Assembly (NCBI GenBank): GCA_014529385.2 | Contig: CM043964.1 | Span: 107,964,587-108,024,586 of the forward strand | Origin: Adiantum capillus-veneris | Taxonomy: Eukaryota > Streptophyta > Polypodiopsida > Polypodiales > Pteridaceae | Reading direction: 5' to 3' | Length of the DNA: 60,000 bases | Shown: positions 47,437 to 59,559 of the stretch, one piece after another | How positions within the stretch are numbered: position 1 is the stretch's first letter | Layout: each line of letters begins with the position of its first letter | The notes under the pieces: model-generated | What the model saw: the letters and a program-made list of their open reading frames with translations, nothing else | Databases searched by the model: none | Told to the model about the DNA's origin: nothing | Position numbers and translations under genes: made by a program

Positions 47437-48250
47437 TTACCTCTCTCTTGAAACCATGGTCGTCCTCAACTATGAGGTAGAGAAGATAAAGCGTTAGTCA
47501 TTAGTCTACATTTCTTAGCGGATAGAGGATCCCTTTTTACCCTACAACATCATTCCAAGATGGATGACTAATCCATTTGGGGCTTGGGAGACTTAGCTAT
47601 CGCAAGCATGTATCCTCTCAAGTCCAATCCATTCTCCCAAAGTATAGTGATAAATTCTACTTGGTGTTTGAGAGACGTTGTCATCACAAACATGATTCTA
47701 AGCATGCATACTACTTAAATTTGTGAAGAATATAAAGAGAACTAGTCTTATTTGAGACAAAAACATTGATCATTTAAGAGAAACATTTACATTTGCTTAC
47801 TCTAGTGTAGCATCGTAAGCATTGGCAATGTTCAAACTATCCTTAAGCTGTGTCTTGCATCCATCTAGCATCTTCAAAAGGATAATTTTTGAAAAGAAGA
47901 TACTGTCAGATAATCTTACCATGTCTTAGTACCTTGTCTTCACGTCAAAGAATCGATTCGAGCTGAATCACCTCTTCTTGATCTTTGATCTCGTGCTGGT
48001 CCTTAATGATTGGTTCTTGTGGTGGCTCTCCTTTGTAAGGCTTAAGTAGGCTCACATGAAAATCATTGTGAATGAGCCAATGGTTGGGCAACTTGAGTTC
48101 ATAGGCCATCTCATGATTGGTTTTAGGATTTAAAAAGGACCATGGTATCTTTTTGCTAGTTTAGCATAATCCTTTTGATGGCCTATAGGATTTTTTCCTG
48201 TAGTCTACTTCAATTGAGCCGTGGGAAATTTGAGTAGGACCTAATCATTT
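47437..48250 (-). pseudogene. Ty3-C integrase tail and chromodomain-like end
   Basis: Minus strand, broken frames: LAKRYHGPF, then HVSLLKPYKG-like reading, then ILRREDKVLRHGKIIRQYL with FKNYPFEDARWMQ, the spacing of a Ty3 chromodomain (aromatic ... W). Stops between the pieces. Confidence 0.7.
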
Positions 48251-48830
48251 TCTTTGAAAGCTAAGGCCCTTTTGTGCTTGTTAGCAACAGCCTTTTGCCT
48301 TTGTTGCGAGATGGATATAGCCTCCTTAATCTTTTGGAAAGATTCTTGTAGGTATCGGCTATACTCATCGCTAGCGAAGATCTTCCCATGTACTTTAATA
48401 GAAAGGGACCTTTTAGTTCTTGCTTCAATGGTTTCAAAAGGTGCCTTCCCCGTAGTAGTATGGATAGTGTTATTGTACGCATACTCTACAAGGGGTAGAT
48501 ACTTCTCCCATTGTGAGCATTGATTTTCTGTAACATAAGTCTTTAGTAGATCGAGAATCGTAAGGTTAGCTATCTCACTTTGGCTATCCGTTTGTGGGTG
48601 ATAGGCCGAAGGGAAATTCAACCTTGTACCTAGATTTTCAAAAAGACCTTTCCAAAAACTCTTGGTCATTATAGGATCTCTATCTGACACGATGGATGTT
48701 GGAAATCCATGGTGTTTGAAAATTTGAGATAAAAGAGGGTTTCCATTTGGTGTGCCATAATAGTCTTTTTGATAGGAATAAAGTGTGCTTGCTTGCTAAA
48801 CTTGCCGACTGTTGTCCATATTCTCGTATT
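48241..48830 (-). pseudogene. Ty3-C integrase core
   Basis: Open piece 48241-48690: SDRDPIMTKSFWKGLF (second Asp), SAYHPQTDSQSEIANL (Glu), WEKYLPLVEYAYNNTIHTTT, PFETIEARTK. Upstream in another frame: GKFSKQAHFIPIKKTIMAH and HHGFPTSIVSDRD. The H2C2 zinc finger is absent. Confidence 0.92.
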
Positions 48831-48939
48831 CCCATGGATAGACTTTGGTATTCCAAAGATAAAATATGTGGATATACTCTCCCATGGCGAATTAGGGATT
48901 GGTAATGGCTGGAGTAATCCGAGTTGTTTCCCTTTATCA

Positions 48940-49056
48940 TAACTTGAGAGATAATATGACCTAAGTATTGAATCTCTTGGAGGGAAAATTTACTCTTCTT
49001 TTGGATAATGAAAAGTTTATTCTCCCTCATAGCTTGAAAAACTACATGGAGACTAG
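48940..49056 (-). pseudogene. Ty3-C RT C-terminal piece
   Basis: LHVVFQAMRENKLFIIQKKS and FSLQEIQYLGHIIS match the RT thumb. What should follow (connection and RNase H) is absent; the next readable domain is the integrase core. Confidence 0.88.
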
Positions 49057-49488
49057 GCTCCTCTCTCTTTTGTTCTCCAAAACTTTTAGTGCAAAAGAAA
49101 GATGGCACATAATGCATGTGTGTGGACTATCTAGCACTAAATCGTACCACTATCAAAAACAAATTTCCGGTACTGTGGGTAGTGGAAGATCTGTTTGAAG
49201 CTACAAAGTTCGACCTACTTCAGTAGGATTGATCTTAAAAGTGGCTATCATCAAATAAGGATAGTGAATGAAGATATTGTAAAGACCACGTAGTACTGCA
49301 CAACATTTGGTCTTTATGAATATCTTATCATGCCTTTTCGTTTGACAAATGCTCCAGCCACGTTCAACCGCCTAATGGAGAAAATATTTAGACCCTATCG
49401 CAAGTTCACTGGAGTGTTCTTTGACAAAATGATCATCTACTCCAAATCATTGGAGGAGCACAAGCAACATCTTCACCATCCCCTTGTC
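49057..49488 (+). pseudogene. Ty3-C RT core, inverted relative to the element
   Basis: Read on the PLUS strand: [68 protein letters not shown] and [16 protein letters not shown], then [19 protein letters not shown]. The catalytic F-x-D-D reads FFDKM, so the second Asp is Lys. Before it (minus, right) the RT start HELIDKG ends; after it (minus, left) LHVVFQAMREN begins. Those ends would be contiguous if this piece were turned round, so about 430 bp were inverted. Confidence 0.88.
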
Positions 49489-50200
49489 TATCAACTCATG
49501 CACTTGGAAGGAAGTTTATTAGGCGGTGAGCTCCCAGGTAGAAGCTCTATCATATGGTCATCATCCCCTCGTCTTGAAGTTAACTCCATAGGGATGTCAT
49601 CAATAAATACATCTTGGTATCTATTTAGAAAATTAGACAAGACTAATTCTTCTTGATTCCTACCACTTTGTTTTGTTAAAACATTAGCATTCTTAAAAGA
49701 CTCTTTGACAAAAATCATGTACGAGGAATCCGAGCTTTTCATTGACTTCCCAAAGGCATGTGAATTTACAATTGGTATAGTACAACCGGACTCATTAGCA
49801 TCTATATACATGCTCTTTTCCCTGTCGATGAAGTAGATTCTCCTTTCAAGGAACTTCATGTTGGCAGCCATGCGATTGAACCATGGTGCGCCTAGGATAG
49901 CATCCTCATGTTGAAGAGGAGAGATGAAAAAGTCATCTTTGTCAACGTAGCTTTAGACATGAAGCCTCAACTTCCCAATCAAGGGAGTAAAGGAGGCTTG
50001 ATGTCCCTTCAAAACCCCATCAGCAGTTACATTATCTCCCATCTCGAAAGCTTGTATGCCTAGCTTTTTGGCCAACTTTGTTGATATGAAGTTGTGAGTA
50101 GAGCCATAATTAAATAGGATGAAGGCATCATGCTCCCTCACCTTCCCCCAAGCATATGAAACATATGATCCTTTGCAATGAGTATCCTCTTTTGGAGCTT
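49489..50200 (-). pseudogene. Ty3-C protease and RT start
   Basis: Protease: REHDAFILFNYGSTHNFIS, where the catalytic Asp of D-S-G-S is replaced (NYGS); TKLAKKLGIQAFEMGDNV follows. RT approach: [39 protein letters not shown]. Stops at several points. Confidence 0.88.
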
Positions 50201-51569
50201 CAATCGTGGAAGCTCTAGGAGTCTCATTGTGGGCATTTCTTTTGGGGCAAGAACGATAGCCATGTCCTTGCTCCCCACACTTGAAGAACTAGTGATCTTT
50301 ACGAAAAGCCTCTAGCTCTTCAGGAGAGAGTTTTTCTTTACCTTTGTAAATTCCTTTCTCCTTGGTCTTGATGTTGTTGTTGTTGTTGAAATTGCCTTGG
50401 GAAGAACTTTGAGCATTGTTCTTCCCGTTTGCATCATTTTGAACTTTGTTCTCCATGGCTTGGCATTCCTTTTAGCCCCTTATTGGAAATTGATACAAGA
50501 TGCAACCATAGTGTGGTGGATAACTATGATAGAACTAGGTCTTTGGGAGTTTACATACTCGGTCATTTGTTCAGGTAATCCCACACAGAATTGTTGCTTT
50601 TGCTCGGCAAAGTCTATCTTCTGAAAGGTTGTAACTTTGAGATGTAAATCCCAAAGCTTGTCTACATATTTGTGGATGGACTCGTGGGAGAGTAGCTTCT
50701 TCAAGATTCTCCGTTCAATAAGCACTTTGTTATTGGCATTGCTTGCAATGAATTTCTTCATTATGGAAATTCATAGAGTCTTCGATGTCCTTGGGGCTTT
50801 TTCATTTCCGCAGAGACTAGCCCACCATTGACGAAGAGATTTTTGAAAGTGCATAGCTACATGACATAGCTTGGAGGAATATTTGAAGCCTTCGTCTCCA
50901 AAGGCCGCATCACATTGCTGGATGAAGGCCAATACTTTGTCAGTAGCACCAAAGGTGCCATCATAGGTGAGAAAAGAGATACTCTTTTCTCCCTCTTTGG
51001 ACTTCTTAAGCTTTTGGGACTTTTTCCAAGCAGAATAGGATTTGCGATGTCCTCTCCTCTTGTATTCTCTAAGAGAATAACCACTGCTTTTGTCGGAAGC
51101 GGAGGAAGGTGAAGAAGGATGAGGAGAGGTTGACCACTTTCTTGCCTTTTTCTTTCTTTGTTTTCTCTCTTCCCTTTCAGACTGACGAGGAGAAGGACTA
51201 TAGGATGATCTGCTCCTCTTGGGAGGAGTTGGGGATCATCGAGATCACCGTCTTCGTGGAGCCACATCTTCAGAAGAATTTGGAGATTCACTTCTTTCTT
51301 GTTTATTGGATTCCTCCTCTTCTCTTATTAGAGAGAGTCTTCTTTTGAAAGTCTCAACAAGAGGCTTCCTAAGCTTCTTAGAGAGGTAGGGAAATCCCAT
51401 AAGCACAAGTTTGTTGGGTGACTTTAGCTGGCAAGGCACAGTTGCCCATAGCTTGTTTCAACCTAGTAACAAGATAGTTCACAAACATTGGGGCATCATC
51501 AGTAGCACCTTCATGTGCAGAATCAAAGCTGTCAGTATTCATTCTACTCTCTTCATTATTGTCAGCCAT
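50201..51569 (-). pseudogene. Ty3-C gag
   Basis: Starts MADNNEESRMNTDSFDSAHE at 51569. A Ser/Arg/Lys-rich stretch follows (51000-51330). Capsid: VLAFIQQCDAAFGDEGFKYS, MKKFIASNANNKVLIERRIL, DLHLKVTTFQKIDFAEQKQQ and FCVGLPEQMTEYVNSQRP. The knuckle at 50245-50293 reads FFKCGEQGHGYRSC: the first Cys of C-x2-C is now Phe, preceded by a stop. Confidence 0.88.
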
Positions 51570-51964
51570 GCTAATTAAACTTATGTGTATGCTACTTTGT
51601 GCTTTGATACCCTCAAAAACCTTAGTTGCTACTCTTCTTTAACTTTGAAAATTAGCTCTCAAGTAGCCGCACTTGTGGTTTAGAGTGTGTTGATTGCAAA
51701 AAGTAGTTGAGAGGGTCTAACATTGACCGGTTAATTATGGTTTTAATTGAGCTTGCTAGTAGCTCAATAATGGTTTAAGCCAAAGGCAAGCCCCAAGAGA
51801 CTCCGTTATTAAGTCTATATGTCCCAATGGTGTACCTCAAACTAAGTCCTTTTCAACCAAGATAATAGATCCATGTCCCACTTATCGTCTTGCAATGAAC
51901 AGGTCCAACCTTTCATGGAAAACTTAAGGACCTCTCTTATTAAGCAAGAAAAGAGAAACCAATA
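51570..51964 (-). other. Ty3-C leader
   Basis: Untranslated stretch between gag start and PBS. No other feature seen. Confidence 0.7.
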
Positions 51965-51977
51965 GCTATGATACCAA

Positions 51978-52906
51978 TGTAATGGAAATGGACTACGAAA
52001 ATTGAGAATAACGGATTTAAGAAAACTGTAGTGAGCATTTTTATGAGAATACTTTGAGAAAGTAGGGGTAAACTTGATTAGAGGTAGAAATATAACCATT
52101 ATACTTAATAAACTTGGTATGAACAATACTTAACAAGAGAGAGGCTTAGAGAACTTGACAACAGTTGAGGACCGGATTTATGTGGAGCCGGTCCCCCCTC
52201 CAAAAGGCTTTTGTATTATAGTTTCTCCCACAAAGAGAAACTTGGTACAATACAAGCTTTGTGTTCCTTAAGACCTTTATGGTGCAATGAAGATAGAGAG
52301 CTTCATGCACCACAATTATGTCCGTAACTTAGCTAAATGAAAGAATTAACTTGTCCCTGGCCTTGTCCCTAGCCTCAGTCCCAATACCTCAAACACCTTC
52401 AAAGGTGGAGAGAGCTAGTAGGAAATGAGGGTAGGAAAGATGATGAAGAAGTATTCTCACGAGAAAGAAATAGTGTCCTTTCATACCATTACTCAAAGAG
52501 CCTAGCATATCATAATAGCATAGTAATGGAGATGAAGAAGATGGCTAGCATAGCATTGAAGCATGGCTCTCGGTTGGATTTGCATTCCATAGCCAATAGT
52601 GTTGGTGTAGGCTCTCAACTTCTCATCCTTGAATTTGATTGGAACCCTGCAAGCCTAGTCAATCACATGCATAGTGCATATCAGGAAACCATGGTAGCAT
52701 TTGGACAAGTGTCCTCCTTTCCCCTTTGAGAGAGAGGGATTGAAAATTGCTTTAAATAATTATTAAATAACTAAATTCTCATTGGACCCCTTTAGAGGTC
52801 AACCAATAGGATTTAGGAACCTTATGAGGGCAACATGGGAAGGAACTTGACATGTGTCCTTGTTGCTTCTTTAGACTTGGCCTGCCTTGAGTGTGTGTGT
52901 GTGTGT

Positions 52907-52976
<70 letters not shown>

Positions 52977-53453
52977 CCCTCTCATGCCCCTACTTGTAGG
53001 GCTCGCTCCCCTTGTGTAGGGATATGATTGACTTTTTGGAACACCTTCAGCCCCTCAAGCACCTTAGTCATGAAGCACCTTGAGCACCTTGTTCATGAAG
53101 CACCTCAAGCACCTTAGTCATCAAGCACGACAAGCACCTCAAGTTTGGGCAGGGGTCCCACCTCAAGGTTAGCCCCTGCTTGATTAAGATCCTAGTTCTA
53201 AGGACTTTTAACACTAGCCTTTGGGACGTCTTTAATGAAGCTAACCCTAAGGTCTTTTAAGCTCCATTAGCTGCTATTGCTCTTTGCTAGACCATCTCCC
53301 ATTTGGACCCATTGCCTTTGGTCTCGTGCTAAGATAAATCTAAAAGCACATTTCTATATTCTAACTCTTGTTCCCCTTTATTCTCCCGCATTAAATGACC
53401 ATTTTAATATGAGAAAATTATTTGGGTATAGTTAGATATTAGATTTTATGACA
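51978..53453 (-). repeat. Ty3-C 5' LTR
   Basis: 1476 bp. Forward start TGTAATGGAAATGGACTA, end TTAGATTTTATGACA, same as the left copy. It carries (GT)n at 52891-52975 with one interruption (GGTG). Substitutions are scattered; identity is roughly 90% outside the indels. Confidence 0.93.
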
Positions 53454-54244
53454 CAATCAAGACGAGTTGTATGAAAATTGATCAAATGGTGATTTTTTTG
53501 ACAATTTGTTTTGAGCACTTAATACATCAATAGAGAGTTCAAAAAAAAAAATCCCTATTAAGTGTCATCAGATTTCATTTTTGATATACTTAAATAAATT
53601 TTCTCTTCCTAGAATTGTTCATTCTAGTCAGAGAAAATAAAAAAAGTAGAAGGGTCAATCATGTACAACGGGCAAAGGAATGTGTTTGGGAACTAGAGAG
53701 CTCCAAAATTTGAATGCATTCTTCACAAGTGTCAACAAAATTTGATAAGAATTCAATTGGGATCTTATGGGGCGAACACAGGATATTAGCGAGTCCAAAA
53801 TGGATCCCAAAAGCTTCCAAAAGTTAGAAGGTTAACCAAAAGGTCTGAATGGGAGCCAAGGTGTTATTATTCATGCTTGGAAATGTAAAGCCAGGTGGAG
53901 ATGAGGGGTGTGGTCCACAAGCCTCACATGCAAAAGATAAGGTGAGAGGAGTGACTCTTAAAAATAGAAAACTTCTTTTTCTGAACCTAGGTTGAGTATT
54001 TTGGAATAACTCAAAAAAGAAAGCGTTTTCGCAAAACTAGCCCACTCAAATTATTGAAAACAACAAGATGAACAACTTTGTAGTTCGGAGTTTTTTCGTT
54101 TGAGGACCGCAAGAGGGAGTTTTTTGAGTTTTTTCTACAGGGCCGCACTGGAGAGAGCATGGAAACTTCCATCTTCCTGTCTCATGAAGCTCCATGCAAT
54201 TCCTCAACCAAAAGAATCTCTCCATGCTCTCCTCAAGGATCATC

Positions 54245-54249
<5 letters not shown>
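53454..54249. other. No supported gene
   Basis: AT-rich DNA. Short open frames only, none with a domain. Confidence 0.5.

Positions 54250-54316
<67 letters not shown>
54250..54316. repeat. (CT)n-(TA)n compound microsatellite
   Basis: CT run to 54293, then TA run to 54316. Confidence 0.96.
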
Positions 54317-54330
54317 GAATTTCTATAGCT

Positions 54331-54466
54331 ATGGCTGCTCAAGTTTATACTATTTAACTATGCAGGTTACTAGTTCTTAATGCTTACATATCTTCTTAAT
54401 GGCTGCTCAAGTTTATACTATTTAACTATGCAGGTTACTAGTTCTTAATGCTTACATATCTTCTTT
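54331..54466. repeat. 68-bp tandem duplication
   Basis: Units 54331-54398 and 54399-54466, starting ATGGCTGCTCAAGTTTATAC, differ at one position. Near identity means a recent duplication. Confidence 0.96.
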
Positions 54467-54639
54467 TCAACTTGATTCTTGCTTAATCCCCGCAAATCCT
54501 ATCACTCGCAAGGTGTTTAGGGCCTTGGGATTGAGTTCAACGAGTTGTTTTATGTGAAATTTATAATCGCAGACTCTGCCAAATTTTAGAGCTTTCATCT
54601 CTTCAATTTGTGCATTGCGATTAGTCACTTATATTGATC

Positions 54640-54733
54640 AAAAGCTCTTGTAAAGAAGAAGAATTTATTGATACAAAGTCCTTTCGGAGCGGGGGTCGGC
54701 TCCAAATATCCGGCCCTCAATTGATGTCAAATT

Positions 54734-54784
<51 letters not shown>

Positions 54785-54785
54785 G
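54640..54785 (+). repeat. Fragment related to the Ty3-C LTR, opposite orientation, ending in (CT)n-(CA)n
   Basis: GATACAAAGTCCTTTCGGAG, GGCTCCA and CCGGCCCTCAA match the reverse complement of the LTR at 45930-46000 (GGACCGGATTTATGTGGAGC). The matching LTR stretch has a short CTCTCTC, here grown to a CT run (54738-54772) followed by CA. Confidence 0.55.
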
Positions 54786-55166
54786 TTTCAGTACATGTGT
54801 GTGATGTGTGATTGAATCTAAGTTAATGCATGCTTTGCAATTGTCATGTTCAAATATGCTCAATGTTACACAATTGATCGATTACCCTAGTTAATCTATA
54901 ATTTCCATTGCACCTTAATACCCAAAACCCTGACATTAAGTGTCATAGACTTATGGTTTGTCTTTTGTAAAAAATTGTCATATATTTTTTTGTCAAATGA
55001 TACCATCCAAGCCTTGTTTTAGCCTATCAATTGTCAATTACAGCCATGTCAAAGTTGTATGGGTTAGACACTGTCACACATAAGAGGTAAGACCTCCCAA
55101 AAACATATTTTCTTAGCCTATTGTCCCACTTCTCATGAAGTTATTGGGTACACCAAAATCCAAGGT
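54786..55166. other. No feature seen
   Basis: AT-rich, non-coding. Confidence 0.5.
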
Positions 55167-55880
55167 TTGGGAGTCAACCAAAAACTCCATTTGTTGGTAG
55201 CTCAAAAGTAGCACTAGGTTATGGATGTACCAAAACCCTTGGTTGTGAGAGAACCTAAAACTCATGGCTAACGAGTACACCAAAAACTTGAGCTATCATC
55301 AGAGTGGTGTGTTTAGTTTGGGCTTGAGGGGGGAAATGCTAGGTTTCAAGCCCTAGTCGATGGTCGTCTACCCGTGGGAACACCTCGCCATATCATGCAG
55401 ATGCACTTTACTTCTCTTTAGAAGTTTGCATGATGGCAACTTTTAACTCTATATGTAAGGCTTTCGAAAAATCAATACAAGTAATATCGTTATTTTTATT
55501 GTGTCGACTCTCTCTCTCGCATTCATCTTCTCTACACGATGCATCTCCCCTTGCCATGGTGATCCTGAGATACCACCCTCGATAGCCACTATACCCTTTC
55601 TCACACACACACAGTCACACGCAGATTGTGAAGTGTGCCTTTGGTGAAAGCGCCTATCTTTCTCAAGCTGTTGTCATCCTCTCTTCGTTTACATAACCAT
55701 GGGAAAATTTTAATCCTTTAAGAGAAGTCTTTCATTCTTTTTGGATTTTCCAATTTGCCCATGTGGCTAGTTGTACTTAGCTCTCACAATTCTAGGTTTT
55801 TTCTTTAGTCTCTCAAAATCATCACCATTTGGGCATTCTTAGATTTGTTTTCAAGTAATACAAATAAGCCTCTTCTTGTT

Positions 55881-55913
<33 letters not shown>

Positions 55914-56297
55914 TTTAATCCCTTTATTGCCCAAATGTAGTAGAATGGTGATCAAAATTCCCTTATAAGGAAAAGGTCTAATGTCTTATTGAAGGTAGAA
56001 CTTGTCTTTTTCTTCTTTCTCTCCCTCTATCTATCTATCTACGTGTGCATGTGGTTGACCACTGTTTCATTGCAAATAAAACCCCATTTATCATATTTTA
56101 CTAAAAACTTAGGATACTTTGACATGAGAAGTTGTCAAAAATCAACCTCTCTCTGATCTTTTTGTCTCTCTTTCTCTCTCCCCCTATCTTCCTTTCATTG
56201 ATCAACGCCTCTCTCTCTCATACACACACAAAAACGCATACACAAAATCTCTCTCTATGTTCTTCTTCTTGTTGATTGATGCCTCATTATTATCTCT

Positions 56298-56367
<70 letters not shown>

Positions 56368-56460
56368 AGTGATAGTGGCCTATCTGAAGGTGATTCCCGC
56401 AAGTGGATGTGCTCTTGACAAATCTGTCAATGGACTATCCACGAACCTTCTCTCTTTGCC

Positions 56461-56509
<49 letters not shown>

Positions 56510-56726
56510 CATTCAGAGCTAGCCCATGGATGGCCCAATTTTGCCGCAAGCAGTCAAGCCTCCCTCTCTTTATAAAAACATACTTAATGTTTAAGTTCTG
56601 GCTATTATCTCTATCATGTGTATGCATGTATATATATGCATTAGCGCAGTAATCGACGAATTAGGAAAGGAGAGATAGTAACAAAGTCATCTACAATGAT
56701 TTTTCAAGCACTTTACGAAAGGGTGA
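55167..56726. repeat. 1.6-kb tandem unit, copy 1
   Basis: Begins GAGTCAACCAAAAACTCCATT and ends CACTTTACGAAAGGG. Contains TTGAGGGGGGAAATGCTAGG (purine tract then TG), (GA)n at about 55890-55915, (CT)n-(CA)n at 56301-56366 and (CT)n at 56463-56507. No coding domain. Confidence 0.92.
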
Positions 56727-57153
56727 GTCAACCAAAAACTCCATTTGTTGGTAGCTTAAAAGAAGCACTACGTTATGGGTGTACCAAAACCCTTGGTTGT
56801 GAGAGAACCTAAAATTCACAGTTGACAAGTACACCAAAAACTCAAGGTATCATGAGAGTGGTGTGTTTAGTTTGGGCTTGAGGGGGGAATTGCTAGGTTT
56901 CAAGCCCTAGTCGATGGTCGTCTATCCATGGGAACACCTCGCCATAGCATGCAAATACACTCTACTTCTCTTTAGAAGTTTGCATGGCAACTTTTAACTC
57001 TATATATGTAAGGCTTTCTACAACTCAATACAAGTAATAGCATTATTTTTATTGTGTCGACTCTCTCTCTCGCGTTCATCTTCTTCACCTTCTCTGCACC
57101 CTGCATCTCATCTTGCCATCGTGATCCTCAGATATTGCCCTCCATAGCCGCTA

Positions 57154-57220
<67 letters not shown>

Positions 57221-57483
57221 TGTGAAGTGTACCTTTGGTGAAAGCGCCTATCTTTCTCAGGCTATTGTCATCCTCTCTCCGTTTACATTACCATGGGAGA
57301 ATTTTAATCCTTTAAGAGAAGTCTTTCATTTGCTTTTTGGACTTTCCAATTTGCCCATGTGGCTAGTTGAACTTAGCTCTCACAATTCTACGTTTTTTTT
57401 TCTTTAGTGCTCTCATAATCATCACCATTTGGGCATTCTTAGATTTGTTTTCAAGTAATACAAATAAGCCTCTTTGCGTTGTT

Positions 57484-57522
<39 letters not shown>

Positions 57523-57921
57523 AAATCCCTTTATTGCCCAAATGTATTAGAATGCTAATCAAAATCCCCTTCTAAGAAAAAGGTCTAGTGTCTTATTGAA
57601 GGTAGAACTTGTCTTTTTCTTCTTTCTCTCCCTCTATCTATCTATCTACGTGTGCATGTGGTCGACCATTGTTTCAGTGCTAGTAAAACCCCGTTTATCA
57701 TCTTTTACTAAAAAGTTAGGATACTTTGACATGAGAAGTTGTCAAAAATCCCCCTCTCTCTCATCTCTTTGTCTCTCTTTCTCTTTCCCCCTATCTTCAT
57801 TTCATTGATCAATGCCTCTCTCTCCCATACACACATACACACACGTACACAAAATCTCTCTCTCTCTCTACACTCTTCTTCTTATTGATCGATCCCTCAC
57901 TATCATCTCTCTCTTCTTCTC

Positions 57922-57966
<45 letters not shown>

Positions 57967-58061
57967 CCAGTGACAGTGGCCTATCTGAAGGTGATTCACG
58001 GAAGTGGATGTGCTCTTGCCAAATCTGTCAATGGACTATCCACGAACCTTCTCTCTTTGCC

Positions 58062-58101
<40 letters not shown>

Positions 58102-58326
58102 CCCTCTCCCTCTCCGCATTTAGAGCTAGCCCATGGATGGCCCAATTTTGCCGCAAGGAGTCAAGCCTCCCTCAACATACTCAATGTTTAAGTTTTGGGT
58201 AGTGTCTCTATCATGTGTATGCACATATATATATACACTCAATGCAGTAATCGACGAATTAGGAAAGGAGAGACGGCAACAAAGGCATCTTATGTTCAAC
58301 AATTTTTCAAGCACTTTATGAAAGGG
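56727..58326. repeat. 1.6-kb tandem unit, copy 2
   Basis: Head-to-tail with copy 1, largely collinear, differing mostly in microsatellite lengths: (CT)n-(CA)n 57151-57214, (GA)n 57487-57520, (CT)n-(CA)n 57920-57966, (CT)n 58064-58098. Confidence 0.92.
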
Positions 58327-58394
58327 TATAGAAGTGTCTCTTTAAAAACTTACACAAACTATTAACAAATATCAATAGTGGTCTTGAAAAAATC

Positions 58395-59207
58395 CCCTTG
58401 AAAAGACAAATCCAAATATATCTTCATAAATCAAATTTTCATTAAATGACAAAACCTCCCCCAAAATTCCCCTTTTTTGTTTTGTACACTCAAAGTGGTA
58501 CATTTACTTTATGTAAAGTAGAAAAGTATTTTCATTTTCTCCAATGTTACCATTCACTTTTGAATTTTAAATCTTCTTACCCTTCACTTTTGCATTTGAG
58601 ATTTAAAGTTTTGTAAAGTTTAAATTAAAATCAACCAATATATGACACATGGATGCCCGCTCCCTCCTCAAAAATTTTAAGCTCCATTATATATATCCAC
58701 CAAAACTGCCCTATTTTGTTTTGTGCACTCAAACTGGTAGATTTACTTTATGTAAAGTAGAAATTCTAAAAGTAGAAAGTCTATTGACTTTCCATTATCA
58801 AAATTCTTTTCATTTCTTGAAATGTTGCCATTCACTTTTGCATTTTGAATCTTCTTATCCTTCACTTTTTGCATTTTAGATTAGAATTTTTGTAAACTTT
58901 TTTTTTGAAATTAACCAATGTACGACACATGGATGCCCTCTCCTTCCATGGAAATTTTAAGCTCCATTATATAGTATAGAAGATATAGAAGAAGTATAGA
59001 AAAAGACAAAACCAAGTAAATTTTCAAAATTCGATTTTCATAAAATGATAAAATCTCCACCAAAATTGCCCTTTTTTGTTTTGTGCACTTAAATTGGTAC
59101 GTTTACTTCATGTAAAGTAGAAAGTCGAAAGTCAAAAGTCTATTGACTTTCCATTGTCAAAAGTCTTTTCATTTCCTGCAATTTACCATTCACTTTTGCT
59201 TAGATTA
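58395..59207. repeat. AT-rich repeat B, copies 1 to 3
   Basis: Units at about 58395-58690, 58691-58975 and 59000-59207 (cut). Shared: TTTACTTTATGTAAAGTAGAAA, GACACATGGATGCCC, AAATTTTAAGCTCCATTATAT. No open frame of note. Copy 3 breaks off at GATTAGAA, where the partial 1.6-kb unit begins. Confidence 0.88.
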
Positions 59208-59252
59208 GAAGTGGATGTGCTCTTGCCAAATCTGTCAATGGACTATCCACGA

Positions 59253-59327
<75 letters not shown>

Positions 59328-59545
59328 GCATTTAGAGCTAGCGCATGGATGGCCCAACTTTGCCGCAAGCAGTCAAGCCTCCCTCTCTTCATAAAAACAT
59401 ACTCAATGTTTGATTTTTGGCTAGTTTTTTTGTCATGTGTATGCACGTATATACACGAACTCAATACAGTAATCAACGAATTAGGGAAGGAGAGACAACA
59501 ACACATGTTCCTAATGTTCAATGACTTTTCAAGCACTTTACAAAA
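59208..59545. repeat. 1.6-kb unit, partial copy 3 with (CT)n
   Basis: Matches the last 330 bp of copies 1 and 2 (GAAGTGGATGTGCTCTTGCC to CACTTTACAAAAG) with a CT run expanded at 59256-59324. Confidence 0.93.
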
Positions 59546-59559
59546 GAAAATTTTTAAAA

